Shown in pieces: positions 7,215 through 13,206 of a stretch of 15,316 nt of DNA. Origin of the DNA: an uncultured Collinsella sp. (GTDB taxonomy: Bacteria > Actinomycetota > Coriobacteriia > Coriobacteriales > Coriobacteriaceae). The stretch is from positions 1 through 15,316 of the forward strand of contig CABUHP010000018.1 in the NCBI GenBank assembly GCA_902491415.1, read 5' to 3'. Made by a program: the position numbers and the translations under genes. The notes under the pieces were generated by a model. The model made no database searches, had not been told where the DNA came from, and worked only from the letters and a program-made list of their open reading frames with translations. Every line of letters begins with the position of its first letter. The stretch's first letter is position 1.

Positions 7215-7928
7215 CTAGCCTTGGGTGACCAGGCGATAGCCGATACCCACGTGCGTTTGGATATAGCGCGGGTGCGCGGGGTCGGACTCGATCTTCTTGC
7301 GCAGCGTGCCCATAAAGACACGCAGGCTCGCCAGGTCGCTCTTAGTTGCCGTACCCCAAATCTCGTGCAGGATAAACTGGTGCGTCAGCACCTTGTCGGC
7401 GTTGTGCGCCAGCAGGCACAAGAGCTTGTACTCGATCGGCGTCAGGTGCAGTTCCTCGCCATCCATCGTGGCGATGCCGGCATCAAAATCGATATGCAGC
7501 TCGCCGGTATCGAACGAGCCCTCGGAGGCAACGCCGCCCGTCTGTGCATACGAAAGACGCCTGAGCGTCGTGCGGATGCGCGCGAGCAACTCCTCGACCG
7601 AAAACGGCTTGGTCAGGTAGTCGTCGGCGCCGGCATCGAGCGCGCGAATCTTGTCCGCATCCTCGCTGCGCGCCGAGACCACAATAATCGGCATGCCCGA
7701 CCATGTGCGCACCGACTCCACCACCTTGACGCCGTCCATATCGGGCAGACCCAGGTCGAGCAGCACAATGCTCGGTGCCTGCGATGAGGCGGCAGCGATG
7801 GCGGCATGGGCGGTCTCCACGGCCATATGACGCAAGCCGTGCGCCTCGAGCGCGGCAACAATAAGATTGCGGACAGCGGGGTCGTCCTCAACGACCAAGA
7901 TGAGCGGTTTTACGGCAGAGTTCGGCAC
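7215..7928 (-). CDS. kdpE: KdpE-like response regulator (OmpR/PhoB family)
   Basis: This is a cytoplasmic DNA-binding response regulator, presumably phosphorylated by the adjacent KdpD-like kinase. It has 237 residues. The receiver domain (about 7-120) has acidic E14-D15-D16, phospho-acceptor D58 in LLDLGLPDMDG, switch residue S85 and K107 in LTKPF. The winged-helix DNA-binding domain (about 140-235) has LTPIEYKLLCLLA, the helix SLRVFMGTLRKKIE and a C-terminal GIGYRL. The GTG at 7928 is chosen because AAGGAG, made by the last codons of kdpD, lies 10 nt upstream. The genes are 4 nt apart, so translational coupling is likely. The targets are unknown: KdpE usually activates kdpFABC, but no such genes are in this window and kup is the nearest candidate. 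Confidence 0.9.
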   Translation of the reverse strand: MPNSAVKPLILVVEDDPAVRNLIVAALEAHGLRHMAVETAHAAIAAASSQAPSIVLLDLGLPDMDGVKVVESVRTWSGMPIIVVSARSEDADKIRALDAGADDYLTKPFSVEELLARIRTTLRRLSYAQTGGVASEGSFDTGELHIDFDAGIATMDGEELHLTPIEYKLLCLLAHNADKVLTHQFILHEIWGTATKSDLASLRVFMGTLRKKIESDPAHPRYIQTHVGIGYRLVTQG

Positions 7929-7932
7929 AGCG

Positions 7933-9558
7933 CTACTCCTTATCAAACGAAACGTCGGCGACGGGAAGCTCAATCGTAAAGACCGAGCCGTGCGGGTCCG
8001 CCGCGGCAACCTCTATGCTACCGCCATGCGCCAGCGCAATGGAGCGGCAGAGCGAAAGCCCCAGGCCCACACTACGGTGGCTGTCGGCCAAACCGTGGTT
8101 GGCGGTGTAGAACGACTCAAAGATTCGCTCGCGGTCCTCGGGTGCGATGCCCGGACCATCATCGGCCACCGAGCACGCCACGCGTCCATCGTCGACGCCA
8201 ATCGAAATCACGATATGCGAGCCTGCGGGCGTATAGGTGATGGCATTGTTCACCAGATTGACCACCAGCTGCACCATCAGGCGCGCATCGACGTTAACGA
8301 GCGCCGGCTCGTCGCACGGCACCACCTTAAGGTCATGCTCGCGCACGGCCGGACTTACGTGGCGCAGCGCCTCCTCGACGATATCGTCCATAAGCTCGAG
8401 CGTAGTCGACAGATGCATGCCGCCACCCTCGAGTTTGGTGATGGCGAGCAGATTCTCGACGGTGGCGTTGAGCCATTGCGCATCCGAGCGAATGGACAGG
8501 AGCAGGCCGCGGCGCGTTTGGGCGTCGAGCACGGCGGTGCCGGTCGAGCCCTGGTCGAGCAGCACGTCGGCATTACCCGAAATACTGGTAAGTGGCGTGC
8601 GCAGATCGTGCGAGATGGAGCGCAGCAGGTTGGCGCGCAGCTGCTCATTTTTGGCAAGCACCGCCGCCTCCTCGCGGGCCTCCATGGCGCGGGCGCGATC
8701 GAGCGCCAGCTCGCCTTCGCTCACGATAGCATCGGCAAGTGTCCGCTCCTCGTGCGTCAGCACGTCGGGCTCGGCAACGATAGCCAGCACGCCCACCACC
8801 GAGGCGGGGTCGCCCGAGCGCACGAAGCCGTCACCCGTGCGAACCGTCAGGTAGATGCCATAAAACGCCGAGCCGCCAAACGTGGCGTCGAGCGGCGTTC
8901 CCACATAGGCGGACGCCGAGAGCCGCGGCGGCATCTGCGGCGCCAGTTCGTGCACCGGTGCGGCATCGCCCACGGCCGTGTATGTCGCACGCGGCAGCAG
9001 GTCATCGCCCTCGGCATCGGCGCTGTACCAAACGACCGGACAGCCCGAAAGACGCGCCAGCTGCGTTGCCATAGCGTGAACGATCTGCTGCTCGTCGGCG
9101 CACCGCTGCAGCATGCGGTTGGTCTCGAGCACCATATGCGTGCGGCGGTCGCTGGCGGCAGCCTGTGCCAAGGCGCGGCGCAGGGCCAACGCAATCGAGC
9201 TCGACACAAGCGAGACCACGAACATGATGAAGAACATGCCGGGATAGCCGCGGTCGATAAGCGACAGCGAGTAGCGCGGGTCGACAAACAAGAAGTTGTA
9301 GAGCGCCACGGCGGCAGCCGAGCTCAGCAAGCAATACAGGCGACTCCAGGTAAAGAATGCGCACAGCTGAACGGCGAACACATAGACGATCATGATGCTC
9401 GGCGCGAGACCCGGATGGTCGAGCAGCGCGCCCACAATCGTCGCCGCGACCAGCAGCCCCACCGATACGCAGGCGTCATACAGAGGAGTGCGGCGCGTCA
9501 GCGTTGTGCGCCGCCACCAAAAGCTATCGGCAATATCGCCGTCCGTACGGACGTCCAT
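7933..9558 (-). CDS. kdpD: KdpD-like sensor histidine kinase lacking the N-terminal KdpD/Usp region
   Basis: This is a membrane sensor kinase and the likely partner of the downstream kdpE. Order in 541 residues: a short cytoplasmic N-terminus; four closely spaced membrane helices (about 26-46, 52-71, 74-92, 104-126; DUF4118-type); a GAF-like sensor region (about 140-290); HisKA with phospho-acceptor H317 in SISHDLRTPLTSISG; HATPase with N box VVNLVNNAITYTP (432-444), G1 DDGPGIAPE (466-474) and G2 GLGLSLC (498-504). Full KdpD is about 900 residues, because a roughly 360-residue KdpD/universal-stress domain precedes the helices. That part is absent here, and the ORF starts close before the first helix, so it is a short form rather than a visible frameshift. 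The SD is unclear: GAGGGG lies 10 nt before the ATG. A terminator-like hairpin stands just upstream, so expression may depend on read-through. Confidence 0.88.
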   Translation of the reverse strand: MDVRTDGDIADSFWWRRTTLTRRTPLYDACVSVGLLVAATIVGALLDHPGLAPSIMIVYVFAVQLCAFFTWSRLYCLLSSAAAVALYNFLFVDPRYSLSLIDRGYPGMFFIMFVVSLVSSSIALALRRALAQAAASDRRTHMVLETNRMLQRCADEQQIVHAMATQLARLSGCPVVWYSADAEGDDLLPRATYTAVGDAAPVHELAPQMPPRLSASAYVGTPLDATFGGSAFYGIYLTVRTGDGFVRSGDPASVVGVLAIVAEPDVLTHEERTLADAIVSEGELALDRARAMEAREEAAVLAKNEQLRANLLRSISHDLRTPLTSISGNADVLLDQGSTGTAVLDAQTRRGLLLSIRSDAQWLNATVENLLAITKLEGGGMHLSTTLELMDDIVEEALRHVSPAVREHDLKVVPCDEPALVNVDARLMVQLVVNLVNNAITYTPAGSHIVISIGVDDGRVACSVADDGPGIAPEDRERIFESFYTANHGLADSHRSVGLGLSLCRSIALAHGGSIEVAAADPHGSVFTIELPVADVSFDKE

Positions 9559-9586
9559 CAGTGCCCCGCCCCTCTCTCAAAAACAA

Positions 9587-9624
9587 AAACCACCACAAAG
9601 GGACAGGCACCTTTGTGGTGGTTT
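9587..9624 (-). terminator. Terminator/attenuator-like hairpin between the small membrane gene and kdpD
   Basis: A perfect 15-bp stem AAACCACCACAAAGG / CCTTTGTGGTGGTTT (9587-9601 with 9610-9624) has an 8-nt loop. On the minus strand it is followed by TTGTTTTTGAGAG, a U-rich tract. It lies 29 nt before the kdpD start. A further partial copy of the 5' arm (9625-9638) could pair with the same 3' arm. The loop-proximal core GGGACAGGCACC resembles REP-type palindromes, so a repeat may have been taken into use as a terminator. Confidence 0.7.
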
Positions 9625-9638
9625 CCCTTGTGGTGGTT
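9625..9638 (-). repeat. Partial duplicate of the hairpin 5' arm (competing arm)
   Basis: On the minus strand AACCACCACAAGGG precedes AAACCACCACAAAGG by no spacer. Both can pair through AACCACCACAA with the single 3' arm at 9587-9601. This gives two mutually exclusive stems, only one of which has the tight 8-nt loop. Mechanistic meaning is inferred. Confidence 0.5.
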
Positions 9639-9669
9639 CCAAGTGTATAGCCTTTGCAACCGGCGGTCG

Positions 9670-9864
9670 CTAGACAAACAGCACGTGCGCGAGCAGCGCG
9701 CAAACGCACGCCGCGACAAGCAGCGTAACCACAATCGAGATCACGCGGTCGGCCATATCCATGTTGGCACGGTTCGTCAAAAACCGATCTTCGGCGGCGT
9801 CGGCGCGTGCCTCACGTACCAGCTCGGTCGCAAGATCGCAACCGTCAAGCACCTTTGCATCCAT
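9670..9864 (-). CDS. Small single-helix membrane protein, function unknown
   Basis: I do not recognise this protein. It has 64 residues: a charged N-terminal half (MDAKVLDGCDLATELVREAR, then many D/E/R), and one strongly hydrophobic helix near the C-terminus (about 41-62, RVISIVVTLLVAACVCALLA) ending in VLFV. That predicts a tail-anchored or single-pass protein with a cytoplasmic N-terminus. The ATG at 9864 follows GGGAGGAAACC, nearly the same SD context as kup, which supports real translation. An upstream in-frame start would add 10 residues but lacks an SD. It lies 69 bp after kup and 111 bp before kdpD, on the same strand. By position it could modulate the Kup permease or the sensor kinase, as small membrane proteins do for other transporters and kinases, but this is inference only. 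Confidence 0.7.
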   Translation of the reverse strand: MDAKVLDGCDLATELVREARADAAEDRFLTNRANMDMADRVISIVVTLLVAACVCALLAHVLFV

Positions 9865-9933
9865 GGTTTCCTCCCAGGACTCAATCCCCGTCAATACAAA
9901 CCCGCCCGTTCGCAGACAAACCTCGAGCGTCGA

Positions 9934-11961
9934 CTACGGCCGCTCGTTGGGAGCCAGGCGTTGCATCTTGTTCACGGCCTTGAACTTGGTGAACAGCGGC
10001 ACGTACTCAAAGCTCACGTTGGAATTCTCCAGGCCGTACCAGCGTGCAGGCGTGCCGGCGGCGCGACGAATGATGTACTTGAGCGTGATGGCCGTACGCT
10101 CGCTCGGCTCCACATCGCTTTCGGGCGCCAGAAGCTTACGGATCAGGACGAACTTGAACGTACCGATGTTGCCCGGATCCTTGTAGACCGAGTAGTCATG
10201 CGTCTGCGCCGGCAGCTCGCCGGTGGCAGCCAGGTCCTGAACGACCTGACGCAGGTAGGCATTGACGCGCTGGTTAATCTTGTAGCCCAGGTACAGATGC
10301 ACGCGGAACACGTAGTCGGTGCCGAACGTCTCGACCGAATAGGCAAAGGTATGCGGTTCGTCCATGGTCTCGACATTCACGAACCACCAGGCGCGAGCGC
10401 GCTTGGGATGCTTGTCCAAGATCGAGTAGACGATATCACGGTCGATGTAATCGGTATGGGTGTCCTTGGTCAGGTACACGATGTTGTCGCTCAGGCGCTC
10501 GTAGCGATCATCATCGCGCAGGCGCTTGAGCTGCGGCAGGTAGCTGCGCAGCGGCAGCAGCGTAAACTGGCGCTGCTCAACAGCCGTACCGTTGTACCAG
10601 CACACCATGATGCCCATGATGAGCGCAGCCATGAGGATGGTGAAGTAGCCGCCGTGGAAGAACTTGGTGAGCGAGCTCACGAAGAAGAAGCCTTCGAGCA
10701 AAAGGAAGAAGGCCGCGAAGATCCACGGAGCAACCTTGAGCTTGCGCTCCTCGTGCAGGTAGAAGAAGAGCAGCAGCGTGGTGCACATCATAGTCAGCGT
10801 AATGGCAAGGCCGTAGGCGGCTTCCATATGCGCCGAGTTCTGGAACAGCAGCACCACGATGACGCAGCCGACAAGCATGACGTTGTTGACCATGGGGATG
10901 TAGAGCTGGCCCTTGGTCTCGGCAGGGTAGAAAACCTGCATGTGCGGCATGAGGTCCAGACGGCTGGCCTCGGACACCAGCGAGAATGCGCCGGTGATGA
11001 GCGCCTGCGAGGCAATGATGGCCGCGACGGTGGAAAGGCCGACGGCAAACGGGCGCAGGCCCGGGGCGAGCATCTGGTAGAACGGGTTGAGGTCGGCAAT
11101 GCCCATGAGCTCGGGGTTGGCAGCGTTGTTCATAAGCCAAGCGCCCTGGCCCATATAGGAAAGCAGCAGGCAGCACTTAACGAACGGCCAGGTAGCGTAG
11201 ATGTTGCCGCGGCCGACGTGGCCCATGTCGGAGTAGAGCGCCTCGGCACCGGTGGTGGCGAGGAAGCAGCTGCCCAGAATCATGATGCCCGCGTGGTTGT
11301 TGGGGCTCAGCAAAAAGGCGATGCCGCGCACCGGGTTGAGGCACAGCAGCACGGCGGGGTGCTGGAAGACAAAGAACAGACCCGTGCCGCCCAGGAACAG
11401 GAACCACAGCGTCATGATGGGGCCAAAGGCGTGACCGATCTTGGCCGTACCGATGCGCTGTACCAAGAAGAGCACGATGATGATGGCGAGCGTAATGGCG
11501 ACGACGCGGCCTTGGTCATCGCCCAGCACGGCATGGACCGCCGGGATGGTGCGCAGGCCCTCGATGGCCGTGGTAACGGTAACGGCCGGCGTGAGGATGC
11601 CGTCGGCGAGCAGCGCGGCGCCACCTAGCATGGCGGGGATGATAAGCCACTTGCCACAGCGCTTGACCAGACTGTACAGGGCAAAGATACCGCCCTCGCC
11701 ATGGTTATCGGCGCGCAGCGAGATGAGCACATACTTGATGGTGGTCAGCAACGTGACCGTCCACACGACAAGGGAGAGCGCGCCGAGCACGAACTCCTCC
11801 GTGACGCTTCCGATGCCGCCGTTGCCGGCAACGAGCGCCTTGGTTACATACATAGGGCTGGTGCCGATATCGCCGTACACCACGCCCAGCGTGACGAGCA
11901 TCGCCGAGATGCTCACAGGAATCGCAGCGTGCGAAGCTGCCTCCTTGGCCTTTTGTTCCAT
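9934..11961 (-). CDS. kup: Kup (KUP/HAK/KT family) potassium transporter
   Basis: This is an inner-membrane, proton-coupled K+ uptake permease, usually a constitutive low-to-medium affinity system. The 675-residue length fits the family (E. coli Kup 622). The N-terminal signature GVVYGDIGTSPMYV (26-39, with D31) is intact, and KYVLISLRADNHGEGG, the typical second motif, follows. About twelve hydrophobic segments run to roughly residue 440; a hydrophilic C-terminal cytoplasmic domain (about 445-675) completes it. The ATG at 11961 is preferred because GGGAGG lies 10 nt upstream; a TTG 18 nt earlier overlaps that SD. A consensus TATAAT lies at 12002-11997. The 5' leader is then only about 30 nt, too short for a ydaO-type c-di-AMP riboswitch. 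It is first in a same-strand run with the small membrane gene, kdpD and kdpE. Confidence 0.95.
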   Translation of the reverse strand: MEQKAKEAASHAAIPVSISAMLVTLGVVYGDIGTSPMYVTKALVAGNGGIGSVTEEFVLGALSLVVWTVTLLTTIKYVLISLRADNHGEGGIFALYSLVKRCGKWLIIPAMLGGAALLADGILTPAVTVTTAIEGLRTIPAVHAVLGDDQGRVVAITLAIIIVLFLVQRIGTAKIGHAFGPIMTLWFLFLGGTGLFFVFQHPAVLLCLNPVRGIAFLLSPNNHAGIMILGSCFLATTGAEALYSDMGHVGRGNIYATWPFVKCCLLLSYMGQGAWLMNNAANPELMGIADLNPFYQMLAPGLRPFAVGLSTVAAIIASQALITGAFSLVSEASRLDLMPHMQVFYPAETKGQLYIPMVNNVMLVGCVIVVLLFQNSAHMEAAYGLAITLTMMCTTLLLFFYLHEERKLKVAPWIFAAFFLLLEGFFFVSSLTKFFHGGYFTILMAALIMGIMVCWYNGTAVEQRQFTLLPLRSYLPQLKRLRDDDRYERLSDNIVYLTKDTHTDYIDRDIVYSILDKHPKRARAWWFVNVETMDEPHTFAYSVETFGTDYVFRVHLYLGYKINQRVNAYLRQVVQDLAATGELPAQTHDYSVYKDPGNIGTFKFVLIRKLLAPESDVEPSERTAITLKYIIRRAAGTPARWYGLENSNVSFEYVPLFTKFKAVNKMQRLAPNERP

Positions 11962-11996
11962 AAGCCGGTTTCCTCCCAACTTTAATGTTCGAAGGA

Positions 11997-12002
11997 ATTA
12001 TA
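11997..12002 (-). promoter_or_regulatory. -10 box (TATAAT) of kup
   Basis: A consensus TATAAT on the minus strand lies 35 nt before the kup ATG. No good -35 exists at 16-18 nt; ATTCAA or CATTCA are the nearest. It is the best promoter candidate for the whole kup-small gene-kdpDE run. Confidence 0.5.
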
Positions 12003-12086
12003 GGTAATCGGCCCATGTTTGAATGGCACTGTTTTCCCAGCTAGATAAACATTTATACGGCCTTTAAGCCACCTCGGCGATATGGA

Positions 12087-12117
12087 ATGTGACAAAGGGA
12101 CTGTCTCTTTGTCGCAT
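12087..12117. repeat. REP-like hairpin downstream of the nitroreductase gene
   Basis: The 11-bp stem ATGTGACAAAG / CTTTGTCGCAT (12087-12097 with 12107-12117, one G-U pair) has a 9-nt loop, GGACTGTCT. It starts a few bases past the nitroreductase stop on the minus strand. There is no U-tract on either strand. The core ACAAAGGGACTGTC resembles ACAAAGGGACAGGC of the hairpin at 9587-9624. Confidence 0.55.
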
Positions 12118-12120
12118 CCG

Positions 12121-12993
12121 TCATTTTCCGAGCCAATTTTTGAACCACCACTCCATGGAGCGGCTCATCTCGGCCATAAAGGGACTCGTGTGCTTGCGGG
12201 TATAGATGTCCACGACGCGCTCCCCCACCACGCGGGCATGCGGACGGAACATCGCGTCCATCTCGGCTACCTGCGCGTCCATAGTCGCAGCATCGGCGCG
12301 GCAGTAGCGCTCCTCGTGCACCAGGTTCACCACGGGATGCGCAATGGCCGGACGCTCCTTACGGGGCGTGCCGATGATGAGCATCGACAGCGGCATGGTA
12401 TACGGAGGCAGATCGAGCAGCTCGGCCACTTCCTCGGCATTCTCGACGATATCACCGATGTAGCAGCTCCCCAGGCCCAGGGCCTCGGCGGCGACCACGG
12501 CGTTTTGCGCAGCGATCACGGCGTCCTGGGCCGCGATGGCAAAGTCACCCAAACCCGGTGCACGGCGGGGCGCCTTGCCCGTGCGCTCGACAAACTCGGG
12601 CTCAAAGCAGCCCACGTGCTCAAACAGATCGATCCACTTGGCATAGTCGACCACAAATATAAGTGCCCAGGGCGCCTTGGCGATCATGGGCTGGTGGTCG
12701 CACAGGTCGGCCAGACGATCCAGCGTAGCCTGCTCGCGAATGCTCACGATGGAATACATCATCATGGCGCCCGCCGACGGCGCGCGACTCGCCGCATGCA
12801 AAATCGCCGCCCGCTGCTCGTCGGTCACCGCCACGGGACGGTCGTCGTCATCACGCGCGAAGGCACGCGTGGAGGAACGGTGCTCCAACGTGTCCAGCAC
12901 CGCATTGCCCGTCGTCTCGACCGGATAACCGTTCGCATCCACGACCGCAGCTCCGTCGCCGCCCATGTCCGCCTTGCAAACCTGCTCGCTCAT
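12121..12993 (-). CDS. Nitroreductase-family flavoprotein
   Basis: This is an FMN-dependent NAD(P)H oxidoreductase of the nitroreductase fold, acting as a homodimer in the cytoplasm; its physiological substrate is unknown. Of 290 residues, the first 33 are an unusual hydrophilic extension. HRSSTRAF (38-45) is the FMN-phosphate-binding motif. APSAGAMMMYSIV (71-83) and GLGSCYIGDI (173-182) are typical FMN-contacting regions, and LIIGTPRKERP (205-215) ends the core. A roughly 60-residue C-terminal extension follows (YTRKHTSPFMAEMSRSMEWW), as in many anaerobe nitroreductases. The ATG at 12993 has GAGGGT upstream; a later start is possible. A minus-strand GATAAT about 65 nt upstream might be its -10, but the -35 is poor. 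Confidence 0.85.
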   Translation of the reverse strand: MSEQVCKADMGGDGAAVVDANGYPVETTGNAVLDTLEHRSSTRAFARDDDDRPVAVTDEQRAAILHAASRAPSAGAMMMYSIVSIREQATLDRLADLCDHQPMIAKAPWALIFVVDYAKWIDLFEHVGCFEPEFVERTGKAPRRAPGLGDFAIAAQDAVIAAQNAVVAAEALGLGSCYIGDIVENAEEVAELLDLPPYTMPLSMLIIGTPRKERPAIAHPVVNLVHEERYCRADAATMDAQVAEMDAMFRPHARVVGERVVDIYTRKHTSPFMAEMSRSMEWWFKNWLGK

Positions 12994-13206
12994 CGCCCTA
13001 CCCTCGCCATTTCTTTAAGAAGCCTTTACGTTTCCGTGTAATTCCCGTCCATTATCGCGCAGGTCGCCACTACATTGCGCCACACCGCCACACGTGCGCG
13101 TTAATATGGCTGGTTGTTGTGCGCAGCCCGCAAATGCAGCGCATATCTTGGTAACAATCGGGTAAACCCCCGCTTTCGTAGGTTTTAGTTTGTGAGGAGT
13201 CTCAGC

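Noticed and set aside
7867..11628. A 1253-codon plus-strand open frame opposite the potassium locus
   Set aside because: It is antisense to well-conserved kdpE, kdpD and kup. Its translation is rich in Arg/His/Gln/Ala with no domain, as expected from the complement of GC-biased codons.
11962..12120. Possible c-di-AMP (ydaO-type) riboswitch upstream of kup
   Set aside because: Such riboswitches are common before K+ transporter genes, but the best -10 is only 35 nt from the start, and the remaining sequence shows no long multi-helix leader.
12994..13206. Promoters in the nitroreductase/LTA-synthase divergent region
   Set aside because: GATAAT (minus) and short dyads such as TGCGC/GCGCA (13120-13143) are visible, but no -35/-10 pair with good spacing could be supported on either strand.
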